The notes: generated by a model from the sequence alone, not told the origin. DNA of 64,000 nucleotides from JBBQNJ01 sp038329845 (GCA_038329845.1 JBBQNJ010000008.1:1-64000), one strand, 5' to 3'; numbered from the stretch's first letter, positions 33,463-41,963 are shown. Translations and numbers: made by a program.

Positions 33463-35225
33463 GCAACGAAGAAATGCTGGCCAAGATCGGACAAAGCTCG
33501 GAGGAGACCGAGTTTTATACCCCCATGCCCGCCGGATATCGCAAGGGGCATCACAAGTACATCATCGTGGTCGGAACGGTGATGAGCGGCCTGGGCAAGG
33601 GGATTTTCTCCTCTTCGCTGGCCAAGCTGCTGAAGGACAAGGGGCTGCGCGTCGCTCCGATCAAGATGGAGGGGTACTACAACATTGACTCCGGGACGCT
33701 GAATCCCTATCGCCACGGCGAGGTGTTCGTGCTGGACGATGGGATGGAAACGGACATGGACCTGGGGACGTACGAGCGCCTGCTGGACCAGGACTTGTCA
33801 GCGTTGAACTTCACAACCAACGGGCAGATTTTCTCGACGGTGTTGAAAAAGGAGCGTGAAGGCGGCTATCTCGGGCGCGACGTGCAGACGATCCCGCACG
33901 TGACCGGGGAGATCAAGTTCAAGCTGCGTGAACTGGCCGCCCGATCCAACGCCGACGTGGTTTTCGTCGAAGTCGGCGGCACCGTCGGGGACCTGGAGAA
34001 CAGCAACTATCTCGAGGCCTGCCGCCAGTTGGCCTACGAGGAAGGTGAAGGGGCCGTGGCGTTCGTGGCATTGACGTACGTGCTGGAGCCAGGGGCCTTG
34101 GGCGAGCAGAAGTCCAAGGCGGCGCAACTGGGGATCAAGCGCCTGATGGAAGTGGGGATCATGCCCCACATCATCGCCTGCCGGGCGTCGAACCCGGTGC
34201 GCGACCAGGTGCGAGAAAAAATCTCGATGTACACCAACGTCCCCATGCGACGGGTCTTCTCGATGCATGATGTGGACAGCATCTACCTGATCCCCGACTC
34301 GATGCGCGAGGGGGGCATCGACCGCGAGGTGCTGACGATGCTCGATCTGCACGATCGCGTCGATCAGCGCCACGAGGATCAGGCCCGGCTGAAATGGCGC
34401 TGGTTCGTCGATCGTATCGGCAAAGGGCGCAAGATCATCACCATCGGCGTGACCGGCAAATACACGTCCCTGCGCGACGCCTACGCCAGCATCATCAAGT
34501 CGGCCGAACATTGCGGCGTCCATCTGGGCTGCGACGTGCAGCTCCGCTGGATCGACACGACCACCATCGACTCATCCAACGTCGACCGCCGCCTGGCCGA
34601 TTGCCATGGGATCATCGTGCCCGGCGGGTTCGGCGTGCGCGGCACCGAGGGCAAGATCGAGTGCATCCGATATGCCCGCGAAACGCGGATGCCTTATCTG
34701 GGGCTATGCCTGGGATTCCAGATGGCCGTCATCGAATACGCCCGCAACGTCTGCGGGATTGCCGGGGCCAACAGCTCGGAATTCGATCCCCGCTGCGCTG
34801 CGCCGGTGATCGACATCCTGCCCGAGCAGAAGCGCATCGAAGGGTTGGGCGGCAACATGCGTCTGGGCGGCAAGGATATCCAAGTCAAGCCCGGCACCCT
34901 GGCGGCCAAGCTCTTCGACGATGCCGCCAGCGTCCGCCTGCGGTTTCGCCATCGCTACGAGGTGGACCCGAAGTACATTCACGCCCTCGAGGAACACGGG
35001 CTGATTTTCAGTGGAAAGCACCCTTCCCAGCCGATCATGCAAATTCTCGAGCTGCCGCCGGAAGTACATCCGTTTTTCATGGGAACCCAGGCGCATCCGG
35101 AATTGACCAGCCGGCCGCTTCGACCCAGCCCGATGTTCATGGGATTCTGCCAGGCGGCGATCGATTTTTCCGAACGCGCTGACGCGGCGAACAAGCCGCC
35201 GGGAAAAATCCCCCAGCCGGCGTAA
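33459..35225 (+). CDS. pyrG: CTP synthase
   Basis: Makes CTP from UTP, ATP and glutamine. The N-terminal amidoligase domain holds KYIIVVGTVMSGLGKGIFSSSLAKLLK and MEGYYNIDSGTLNPYRHGEVFVLDDG; the C-terminal glutamine amidotransferase domain has IIVPGGFGVRGTEGK, the nucleophile elbow GLCLGFQ (C417) and the His-Glu pair in GTQAHPELTSRP. At 588 residues it is about 45 longer than usual, mostly an N-terminal extension of ~30 residues before the P-loop. The canonical 'KxDPYxNxDxGTMSP' is changed to 'KMEGYYNIDSGTLNP', a variant found in some lineages. It is coupled to kdsB. Confidence 0.95.
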   Translation: MSNEEMLAKIGQSSEETEFYTPMPAGYRKGHHKYIIVVGTVMSGLGKGIFSSSLAKLLKDKGLRVAPIKMEGYYNIDSGTLNPYRHGEVFVLDDGMETDMDLGTYERLLDQDLSALNFTTNGQIFSTVLKKEREGGYLGRDVQTIPHVTGEIKFKLRELAARSNADVVFVEVGGTVGDLENSNYLEACRQLAYEEGEGAVAFVALTYVLEPGALGEQKSKAAQLGIKRLMEVGIMPHIIACRASNPVRDQVREKISMYTNVPMRRVFSMHDVDSIYLIPDSMREGGIDREVLTMLDLHDRVDQRHEDQARLKWRWFVDRIGKGRKIITIGVTGKYTSLRDAYASIIKSAEHCGVHLGCDVQLRWIDTTTIDSSNVDRRLADCHGIIVPGGFGVRGTEGKIECIRYARETRMPYLGLCLGFQMAVIEYARNVCGIAGANSSEFDPRCAAPVIDILPEQKRIEGLGGNMRLGGKDIQVKPGTLAAKLFDDAASVRLRFRHRYEVDPKYIHALEEHGLIFSGKHPSQPIMQILELPPEVHPFFMGTQAHPELTSRPLRPSPMFMGFCQAAIDFSERADAANKPPGKIPQPA

Positions 35226-35528
35226 CGCCCCGGCGATGCGCTGAGGCGACGCCGCGCCGATACGCTGAAGCGCTGAGGCAACGCCCCGCCGATGCGATGA
35301 GGCAACGTCGCGCTGAGGCATGAAACAGCCGAGACCGCCGATCGCCGCCTCAGCCGATTTTGCATCGGCCGAGTCCGTCGACTGATCTCAAATCTGAAGT
35401 CGGGTTTTGCCAACCACCGGCGCGATTGATCTCAAATTTGAAATCTAAAATCAACTTTGCCAATCGCCAGGACCGATCGGAAGCCGATTTTTCACCCCCG
35501 TCGGCACCCCTTATGATGTCATTCCCCC
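35226..35528. repeat. Intergenic stretch with two sets of degenerate repeats
   Basis: Bases 35229-35320 hold four degenerate units built on ACGCCCCGGCGATGCGCTGAGGC, spaced about 16-32 bases apart. Bases 35382-35468 hold two units beginning TGATCTCAAAT(C/T)TGAA and ending TTTTGCCAACC or CTTTGCCAATC; the second includes the palindrome TCAAATTTGA. GCCGA/TCGGC (35353-35369) could form a hairpin. pyrG and efp are convergent here, so this is a double 3' region without promoters. No coding potential. Confidence 0.6.
35476..35492 (+). terminator. Possible pyrG terminator
   Basis: ATCGG, loop AAG and CCGAT form a 5-bp hairpin followed by TTTTT on the plus strand, in the orientation expected for terminating the kdsB-pyrG transcript about 250 bases after its stop. 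The stem is short, so this is a weak call. Confidence 0.35.
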
Positions 35529-36089
35529 TCAAGCGCGGCTGAGATATCCGCCGGTCTCGGTGCTGATGCGCAGAGTCTCACCGTTCTCAATGAACGCCGG
35601 AACCCGCGTCTTCAGGCCCGTCTCCAAAGTCGCATCCTTGAGCTGATTGGTGGCGGTAGCGCCCTTGATCCCCGGCGGAGTATCGGTCACTTTCAGGTCC
35701 ACGGTCTTGGGCAGCTCATAGCTGACGATCCGGCCATCGTGGAACAGGGCGCTGATCTGGGTGTTCGGCTTGAGATACAGAATATCGTCGCCGAAGACTT
35801 CCTTAGAGATCGCGTTTTGATCATAGGTCTCCAGGTCCATGATCACGTGTCCCTCGTTGTCCGAATAGAGATACTCGACATTTCGGCGGTCGAGATTGAC
35901 CACGTCGACGTCATCGGTGGCACCGACGCGTTTGTCCATGATCGTCCCTTTGCTTACGTCGCGCAGCTTGAACTGCACCTTGGCCCGAAGGTTCCCGGGG
36001 GTGTTGTGATCGGCATTGGTCACCACGAACAGCTTCCCATCGATAACGACCGCCTGTCCACGGCGCACATCACTGGCTCGCATACTCAC
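35529..36089 (-). CDS. efp: Elongation factor P with Asn at the modified position
   Basis: EF-P binds ribosomes stalled at consecutive prolines and stimulates peptide bond formation. The 186-residue protein has the three beta-barrel domains: DVRRGQAVVIDGKLFVV...FKLRDVSKGT (I), LYSDNEGHVIMDLETYDQ (II) and the signature KTVDLKVTDTPPGIKGATAT...GLKTRVPAFIENGE (III). In domain I the loop that reads KPGKG in E. coli is TPGNLRA, with N33 at the position of the modified Lys34. Alignment to the following KLR needs no gaps. It lies in a convergent pair with pyrG and divergently from tetR. YeiP-type paralogy is an alternative, but the overall pattern is EF-P. Confidence 0.9.
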   Translation of the reverse strand: MSMRASDVRRGQAVVIDGKLFVVTNADHNTPGNLRAKVQFKLRDVSKGTIMDKRVGATDDVDVVNLDRRNVEYLYSDNEGHVIMDLETYDQNAISKEVFGDDILYLKPNTQISALFHDGRIVSYELPKTVDLKVTDTPPGIKGATATNQLKDATLETGLKTRVPAFIENGETLRISTETGGYLSRA

Positions 36090-36278
36090 CTCAGCGCAAA
36101 AAGGGGTTGGGGAAAGGTTAATGAAAGGAGAAAATTGTACCCGCTGAGAAGGCCGACGTCAAACCCCCGGAATGCGGAATTCTTGTGGCGAACGATCCGG
36201 GCTTGCGATTCGCCGCGGCGATAGTCTGAGGCCGGGCCAATCGGTCGAACTCAATACCTTGGCGATTCGATTGCCTTG

Positions 36279-36306
36279 GTGCCGCCGGTGTCCTCACCGG
36301 CGGCAC
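36279..36306. repeat. Perfect 12-bp GC-rich hairpin
   Basis: GTGCCGCCGGTG, loop TCCT and CACCGGCGGCAC form a perfect, very stable stem-loop on either strand. No T-tract follows in either direction, so it is not a standard terminator. It lies between divergent genes, about 190 bases before efp and 150 before tetR, and could be an mRNA leader structure, a protein site or a REP-like unit. Confidence 0.6.
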
Positions 36307-36403
36307 TTCATCCGTGACATTCGGTCTCTGGTTCTTCTTTGAATGAACCAAGTTTGCCAAGAGCAGGCGCTATACCCGGGCCAATAGCGCCGCGGGGCGG
36401 GGC

Positions 36404-36431
36404 TTGACGAAATCGCGGCGATGGATAAAAT
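36404..36431 (+). promoter_or_regulatory. tetR promoter
   Basis: TTGACG (36404-36409), a 16-base spacer and TAAAAT (36426-36431) form a strong sigma70-type promoter. Transcription would start near 36438, within the operator described next, leaving a leader of about 20 bases. Confidence 0.65.
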
Positions 36432-36432
36432 G

Positions 36433-36446
36433 ACTGACTGGTCAGT
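36433..36446. promoter_or_regulatory. Palindromic TetR operator
   Basis: ACTGAC-TG-GTCAGT is a perfect 14-base inverted repeat immediately after the -10 element and over the predicted transcription start, 12 bases before the ATG of the TetR gene. Position and symmetry fit an autoregulatory operator that would repress tetR and the downstream efflux genes until ligand binds. Confidence 0.65.
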
Positions 36447-36458
36447 TAAATATTCGGA

Positions 36459-37112
36459 ATGGCCGATGCAACCGTAAAATCACCGGGACGCCCCGTGGAC
36501 CGCACCTTGGCGGCCCGTCGCCGCGAGGAGATCCTCGCCGCCGCCATCGGGCAGTTCGCCAGCACCGGGTTTGCCGGGACCGATCTGGAGTCGATCGCGG
36601 CCGAGCTGGGCTGCGCCAAGGGGACGCTGTACCGCTATTTCCCCAGCAAGGCCACGCTGTTCCGCGACGCGGTAGACGAGATCATGCGGAAGCTCGTCGA
36701 ACAGCTCAGCGCCCCCGCCGGGGTCGATCCGCTCGAGCAGCTTGAGAACGGGGTGCGGGCATTCCTATCGTATTTCCACGCGAACCCGACCTACGTCGAG
36801 ATGCTGATCCAGGAGCGGGCTCAGTTCCGCGATCGCCAGCGCCCGACGTATTACCGTTACCGTGACGCCAGTCGTCCGGAATGGGAACGTTGGTTGCGGG
36901 CGATGATGAAGGATGGACGATTGCGCAAAGTTCCCCCGGCGCGGGTGCTGGATGTGCTGGGGGACTTGATGTATGGGACGATTTTCGTGAACTACTTCGC
37001 CTGCCGAAAGAAAACCTTGCAGCAGCAGGCCGAGGACGTGCTGGACGTGTTGCTGAACGGGTTGCTTACCCTCCAGGAGAAAGCTCGACGATCGGCCAAC
37101 GCCGGCGGTTGA
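36459..37112 (+). CDS. TetR/AcrR-family transcriptional repressor
   Basis: A 217-residue one-component regulator. The N-terminal DNA-binding domain (about 20-66) is clear: RREEILAAAIGQFASTGFAGTDLESIAAELGCAKGTLYRYFPSKATLF, with the helix-turn-helix at ESIAAELGCAKGTLYRYF. The remaining helical domain (VEMLIQERAQFRDRQRPTYYRY...) would bind a ligand and dimerise. It begins the plus-strand run with the RND membrane-fusion protein and pump genes (42-base gap), so it almost certainly controls efflux in response to a toxic compound. A promoter and palindromic operator sit directly upstream. Confidence 0.9.
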   Translation: MADATVKSPGRPVDRTLAARRREEILAAAIGQFASTGFAGTDLESIAAELGCAKGTLYRYFPSKATLFRDAVDEIMRKLVEQLSAPAGVDPLEQLENGVRAFLSYFHANPTYVEMLIQERAQFRDRQRPTYYRYRDASRPEWERWLRAMMKDGRLRKVPPARVLDVLGDLMYGTIFVNYFACRKKTLQQQAEDVLDVLLNGLLTLQEKARRSANAGG

Positions 37113-37154
37113 GCGATGGATTCTTCCCCCCCAAGAGAAAACCGGGATTTGTTT

Positions 37155-38567
37155 ATGAAACGACGATTCGGCGTGGTGGTGGTCATGGGCATGGTCTGGG
37201 CCATGGGCGTGGCGTGCAAGCCGCGGTCGCAGCAGCGGCCGGCGCCGCCGCCGGCGCCGGTCACGGTGACGACCCCCTTGCAGCGTGAGATCCTCGACTG
37301 GGACGAGTTCGACGGGCGGTTGGCCGCGGTGGATCAGGTCGAGGTGCGGGCCAGGGTCAGCGGGTTTCTCGAATCGGTCAAGTTCGAGGAAGGATCGATT
37401 GTCAAACAAGGCCAGGTGCTGTTCGTTATCGACGGGGCGCTGTTCCAGGCTGCCTATGACCAGGCGGCGGCGGAGATGCAGCGGGCCCAGGCGCAGCTCG
37501 ATTACGACTCGGCGGAACTGAGTCGGCTCGAGGACTTGCGCCGTTCGGGCGTCAGCTCGGTGAAGGAATACGAAGACGCCCGGCTTTCGCAGCGCCGCTC
37601 GTCCTCGGCGGTGGCCGCGGCGAAGGCGGCGCTGCAAACGGCCTCACTGAACCTCGGATACACCAACGTCGCGGCGCCGATCACCGGACGTATCGGGCGC
37701 AAGCTCGTGACCGCCGGAAACCTCGTCGCTGGCGGAGCCAATCAGTCCACGCTGCTGACCACCATCGTGTCGCTCGATCCGATCTACTGCTATTTCGACG
37801 CCGATGAACGATCGGTGCTGAAATACCAGCGACTCGCCCGCGCCAACCAGTTGGCGGGCGTTAGCGTCGCGCAAGTTCCATGCTGGATGGGGCTCAGCGA
37901 CGAGAAAGGCTTTGTGCACCGGGGGAACATCGACTTCGTCAACAACGCGCTGGACCCGGGCACCGGGACGCTCGAGGCCCGCGGCGTTTTTCCCAACCCC
38001 AATGGGGTGCTGACGCCAGGGTTGTTCGCGCGGATGCGGATCCCCGGCAGCACGGTATATGAGGCGATCCTGCTTCCCGACGATGCGATCCTCACCGATC
38101 AGAGCCAGCGCTATGTCCTGACCGTGGATGAGAAGAACGTCGCCCACTACCAGAGGGTCGAGCTGGGCACGCTGTATGAAGGGCTTCGAGTGATCGCCGG
38201 CGGCGTCAAGCCGACCGACCACGTGATCATCAACGGGCAGATCCGGGTGCGACCCGGGGCGATCGTGAACCCCACGGTGGCACCGTTCCCGGCGTCGGCG
38301 CCTTCGGAGATGAACCGCGAACTGGTTCGACGACTGACCAATCCCGATGCGGCGACCCGGCCCGCAGCGCCGATGGATGCCCCGTCGCAGCGCAGCGCGG
38401 CCACGAACGCCGCAGCCCCGGCGACGCGAAAATCGCCGACCACGCAAGGCACCGCCCCGGCGCAAGGCACCGCCCCGGCGCAAGGCGCCGAAGCGGCCCG
38501 GCGAGTCGCGGCCGAGCTTGGCCAGGCGACCAAGCCGATGGGTGTGAACGTGGAGGTGGCGCAGTGA
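37155..38567 (+). CDS. RND efflux membrane-fusion lipoprotein (AcrA/MexA family)
   Basis: The periplasmic adaptor of a tripartite efflux pump. From ATG 37155 it has a lipoprotein signal (lipobox MGVAC, Cys21); ATG 37116 would spoil it. Then come a beta-barrel/lipoyl part (VDQVEVRARVSGFLESVKFEEGSIVKQGQVLFVID), a coiled-coil hairpin (about residues 110-170), the returning lipoyl half (GYTNVAAPITGRIGRKLVTAGNLVAGG) and the membrane-proximal domain. The C-terminal ~90 residues are Ala/Pro-rich and include an 18-base tandem duplication (TAPAQG repeat), unusual for the family. The stop overlaps the pump gene start by 4 bases. Confidence 0.9.
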   Translation: MKRRFGVVVVMGMVWAMGVACKPRSQQRPAPPPAPVTVTTPLQREILDWDEFDGRLAAVDQVEVRARVSGFLESVKFEEGSIVKQGQVLFVIDGALFQAAYDQAAAEMQRAQAQLDYDSAELSRLEDLRRSGVSSVKEYEDARLSQRRSSSAVAAAKAALQTASLNLGYTNVAAPITGRIGRKLVTAGNLVAGGANQSTLLTTIVSLDPIYCYFDADERSVLKYQRLARANQLAGVSVAQVPCWMGLSDEKGFVHRGNIDFVNNALDPGTGTLEARGVFPNPNGVLTPGLFARMRIPGSTVYEAILLPDDAILTDQSQRYVLTVDEKNVAHYQRVELGTLYEGLRVIAGGVKPTDHVIINGQIRVRPGAIVNPTVAPFPASAPSEMNRELVRRLTNPDAATRPAAPMDAPSQRSAATNAAAPATRKSPTTQGTAPAQGTAPAQGAEAARRVAAELGQATKPMGVNVEVAQ

Positions 38568-41500
38568 ACTTCGCCCGATTTTTCACCGATCGCCCGGTTT
38601 TTGCCGGCGTCCTCGCCATCGTCACCGTGCTGGTGGGATTGATCGCCATGGCCAATCTCCCGGTGGCGCAGTACCCGGAGATCGCCCCTCCGACGGTCGT
38701 GGTCAGCGCCCGCTATCCGGGCGCTGATGCCCAGACGGTGGCCGAGGCCATCGCCACCCCCATCGAGCAGCAACTCAACGGCGTCGAGAACATGCTCTAC
38801 ATGTCGAGCCAGGCGAACAACGACGGCTCGATGCAGTTGACCGTGACGTTCGCACTGGGCACGAACCTGGACATCGCCCAGGTGCAGGTGCAGAACCGCG
38901 TGGCGCTGGCCGAGCCGCAGTTGCCCGAGGAGGTGCGCCGCCAGGGGGTCACGGTCAACAAACGATCGCCGGACATCACCTTGGTGATCCAGGTGTTCTC
39001 GCCGACCGAGCAATATGACCGGCTCTACCTGAGCAACTTTGTCACCTTGCAGTTGCGCGATCAGATCGCGCGGGTGCAGGGCGTGGGGGATATCCGCGTG
39101 TTCGGGGCACGCGATTATTCGATGCGGCTGTGGCTGGACCCGCAGAAGATGGCGGTTCGCAACATCACCGCCGGCGACGTGGTCTCGGCGGTGCGGTCGC
39201 AGAACGTCCAGGTGGCCGCCGGCGTGGTCGGTGCCCCGCCGCTGCCGCCCGATGCGGCGCGATTCCAGTACACGGTGACGGCGCAGGGGCAGTTGCAGAC
39301 GCCCGAGCAGTTCGGCGATGTGATCGTCAAGGCCGGCGCCGGCGCCAGCGTGATCCGCGTGCGCGACGTGGCGCGGGTGGAACTCGGCGGCAGCGATTAT
39401 TCCACCGTCAGCTTCTACAACGATCAGGCGGCGATCGGGCTGGCGGTGTTCCAGTTGCCCGGGTCCAACTCGATCACGACCGCCGACGCGATCTACGCCA
39501 GGATGGAGGAACTGAAAAAGACCTTCCCCCCGGGGATCGATTACGCCATTCCGTTCGACACGACGTTGTTCGTGCGCGAGAGCATCCAGGACGTGGTGGT
39601 GACTCTGCTCGAGGCGATCGTGCTGGTCGTGCTGGTCGTGCTGGTGTTCCTGCAAAGCTGGCGAGCCTCGCTCGTGCCGCTGCTGGCGATCCCGGTATCG
39701 CTGATCGGAACCTTCGCGTTCATGAAGCTGTTCGGATTCTCGATCAACAACCTCTCGCTGTTCGGGCTGGTGCTGGCGATCGGCATCGTGGTCGACGACG
39801 CGATCGTGGTCGTGGAGAACGTCGAGCGCTGGCTCGCCGAGGGACTAAGCCCCCGCCAAGCGGCGTACAAAGCGATGGACGAGGTGACGCCCGCGGTCAT
39901 CGCCATCGCGTTCGGATTGTCCGCCGTCTTCATCCCGGTGGCGTTCATCAGCGGCATCACCGGCCAGTTCTACAAACAGTTTGCCCTGACGATCTCGATC
40001 TCGACACTGCTGAGCGCGTTCAACTCCCTTACGCTTAGCCCGGCGCTGTGCGCGCTGCTGCTGCATCATCCCAACGAACGCAAAGACTTCTTCGGACGGG
40101 CGATCGACTTCACTGTCGGCTGGTTTTTTCGGCTTTTCAACCGTGGACTGGACTTTTCCACCCGCGCCTATGCCGGAGCGCTTCGCCGAGTCCTGCGATT
40201 CAGCGTCGTTGCGCTGCTGGTCTACCTCGGGCTGGGATACCTCGGCTATGTCGGGTTCGCCCGAGTTCCGACCGGCTTCATCCCGTCGCAAGACCAGGGG
40301 TTCTTGTTCGTCAATCTCCAGATGCCCGATGCCGCAACCGTGCAGCGGACCGAGCAGACGGCCCTGAAACTGATGGCCATCGCCCGCAAGGCGCCCGGGG
40401 TGAAGGCCACCATCGCCATCGTCGGATTCTCGTTCCTCACCGGCGCCAGCCAGTCCAACGCCGCCACGATGTTCGTCTCGCTGGACCCCTTCGAGCAGCG
40501 CAAGGCACACCCCGAACAAGCCTCCATGGCGCTGGCCGGGCGCCTCATGGGACAATTCTCGCAAGTACAGGAGGGGTTGGCGCTGGTCTTTCCGCCGCCG
40601 CCCGTTCGCGGCGTGGGGGCGGCGGGCGGATTCAAGATGCAGGTCCAGGATCGCACCGGAGTGAACGATCCGCAGGCATTGCAGGCGGCGGTGGGACAGT
40701 TGATGGCGGCGGCGCGGGAAGAGCCGCGGATCGCCAACCTGTTCAGCAGCCTGCGGGCCAGCACCCCGCAGTTGCGGGTCGATGTGGATCGCACCCGCGT
40801 TAAGCAACAAGGCATCGAGGTCACGGACGTGTTCCAGACCCTCAACGTCTTCCTCGGCTCGCAATACATCAACGATTTCACGTATCTCGGGCGGGTGTTC
40901 CGGGTGTTGGCCCAGTCGGAAGCGAAATTCCGGGCCACCCCGCAGGATATCGGGCAGTTCCAGGTGCGCAACAAGCAAGGCGACATGGTGCCGCTGGCAT
41001 CCGTCACCAACGTGCGGACCATTTCCGGCCCGGATCGCATCGCCCGCTACAACCTGTATATGGCCGCCGATATCCAGGGCTCGGGTGCCCCGGGCGTCAG
41101 CAGCGGCGACGCGATCCAGATCATGGAGCGGCTGGCGGAGAAAACCCTTCCGCCGGGATACGCCTATGAATGGACCGAGCTGAGCTACCAGGAAAAAGTC
41201 GCGGGAAACACTGCGTTTCTGATCTTCCCGTTGTGCGTGCTGTTCGTCTGGCTCACCCACTCGGCCGAGTACGAGAGCTTTTCCCTCTCGACGGCGATCA
41301 TCCTCATCGTGCCGATGTGCCTGGTCGCGGGCATCTGGGGAGTGGCACTCAGCGGCCAGGACAACAACATCTTCACGCAGATCGGCTTCGTCGTGCTGGT
41401 GGGGCTAAGCGCCAAGAACGCCGTTCTGATCGTCGAGTTCGCCAAGCAGCAGGAGGAAAAAGGCCTGGCGCCGTTTGATGCAGCGCTCGAGGCGGCCCGC

Positions 41501-41746
41501 TTACGACTGCGCCCGATCCTCATGACCAGCTTCGCGTTCATCCTGGGCGTGGTTCCCCTCGTCATCGCCAAGGGCGCCGGCGCCGAGATGCGACACGCCC
41601 TGGGAACCGTCGTTTTCTGGGGAATGATCGGCGTGACCTTCTTCGGAATCTTCCTCACGCCCGTCTTCTACCTGGTGATCCGCAAAATCGTCGGCGGTCG
41701 CATCGGCCACCGCGGCGAGCCGGAGGTTGCCCATCCGAACGATTGA
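38564..41746 (+). CDS. RND multidrug efflux pump (AcrB/HAE1 family)
   Basis: The inner-membrane proton-driven drug exporter of the tripartite system; 1060 residues, normal for HAE1 pumps, with 12 membrane helices and two large periplasmic loops. The start FARFFTDRPVFAGVLAIVTVLVGLIA, the porter-domain sequences and the proton-relay aspartates in GIVVDDAIVVVENVER (D411, D412) are present. The second half repeats the fold (FVVLVGLSAKNAVLIVEFAKQQEEKG). Translation begins with GTG overlapping the adaptor stop (GTGA). No TolC-like outer-membrane factor gene follows, so the channel must be shared or encoded elsewhere. Confidence 0.95.
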   Translation: MNFARFFTDRPVFAGVLAIVTVLVGLIAMANLPVAQYPEIAPPTVVVSARYPGADAQTVAEAIATPIEQQLNGVENMLYMSSQANNDGSMQLTVTFALGTNLDIAQVQVQNRVALAEPQLPEEVRRQGVTVNKRSPDITLVIQVFSPTEQYDRLYLSNFVTLQLRDQIARVQGVGDIRVFGARDYSMRLWLDPQKMAVRNITAGDVVSAVRSQNVQVAAGVVGAPPLPPDAARFQYTVTAQGQLQTPEQFGDVIVKAGAGASVIRVRDVARVELGGSDYSTVSFYNDQAAIGLAVFQLPGSNSITTADAIYARMEELKKTFPPGIDYAIPFDTTLFVRESIQDVVVTLLEAIVLVVLVVLVFLQSWRASLVPLLAIPVSLIGTFAFMKLFGFSINNLSLFGLVLAIGIVVDDAIVVVENVERWLAEGLSPRQAAYKAMDEVTPAVIAIAFGLSAVFIPVAFISGITGQFYKQFALTISISTLLSAFNSLTLSPALCALLLHHPNERKDFFGRAIDFTVGWFFRLFNRGLDFSTRAYAGALRRVLRFSVVALLVYLGLGYLGYVGFARVPTGFIPSQDQGFLFVNLQMPDAATVQRTEQTALKLMAIARKAPGVKATIAIVGFSFLTGASQSNAATMFVSLDPFEQRKAHPEQASMALAGRLMGQFSQVQEGLALVFPPPPVRGVGAAGGFKMQVQDRTGVNDPQALQAAVGQLMAAAREEPRIANLFSSLRASTPQLRVDVDRTRVKQQGIEVTDVFQTLNVFLGSQYINDFTYLGRVFRVLAQSEAKFRATPQDIGQFQVRNKQGDMVPLASVTNVRTISGPDRIARYNLYMAADIQGSGAPGVSSGDAIQIMERLAEKTLPPGYAYEWTELSYQEKVAGNTAFLIFPLCVLFVWLTHSAEYESFSLSTAIILIVPMCLVAGIWGVALSGQDNNIFTQIGFVVLVGLSAKNAVLIVEFAKQQEEKGLAPFDAALEAARLRLRPILMTSFAFILGVVPLVIAKGAGAEMRHALGTVVFWGMIGVTFFGIFLTPVFYLVIRKIVGGRIGHRGEPEVAHPND

Positions 41747-41771
41747 CTACCCCCCGATAGCGATCCTCGAC

Positions 41772-41789
41772 CCACCCAGCGCCGGGTGG
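41772..41789 (+). terminator. Possible hairpin after the RND operon
   Basis: CCACCC, loop AGCGCC and GGGTGG form a perfect 6-bp GC-rich stem 25 bases after the pump stop codon. No T-run follows, so it would be at most a Rho-type or partial terminator. Confidence 0.3.
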
Positions 41790-41803
41790 CCAATCTCCGA
41801 GAC

Positions 41804-41910
41804 GGCGCATCGCGATTTGCCGACATTGTGTGGATCGACGCGTCGTTTGCCCGGCGATGAACTCGGTGGCACAGGGCGCATCGCGATTTGCCGACATTGC
41901 GTCGATCGAC
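41804..41910. repeat. Direct repeat, 71-bp period, before the STAS gene
   Basis: The 25-base sequence GGCGCATCGCGATTTGCCGA+CATTG occurs perfectly at 41804-41828 and 41875-41899, and the similarity continues ~11 bases further with a few changes (GGATCGACGCG versus CGATCGACCCG). Non-coding; origin unknown. Confidence 0.65.
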
Positions 41911-41963
41911 CCGGGCGGGTAGGTTGCGGCGGAGTTGGCTGTCCCTGAACTGGAGACGCGATC

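Larger units (their letters stand above)
36090..36458. other. Divergent efp/tetR intergenic region
   Basis: 369 bases with no convincing gene; an 80-codon minus-strand frame inside shows no family features. It contains the strong hairpin at 36279-36306 and, at its right end, the tetR promoter and operator. An efp promoter was not clearly identified on the minus strand. Confidence 0.5.

Noticed and set aside
35229..35468. Repeat arrays considered as a CRISPR
   Set aside because: Units are degenerate, irregularly spaced and few, spacers are not uniform, and no cas genes are present.
36118..36360. 80-codon minus-strand frame in the efp/tetR spacer
   Set aside because: It contains the perfect hairpin and has no protein-like conservation pattern; more likely regulatory DNA.
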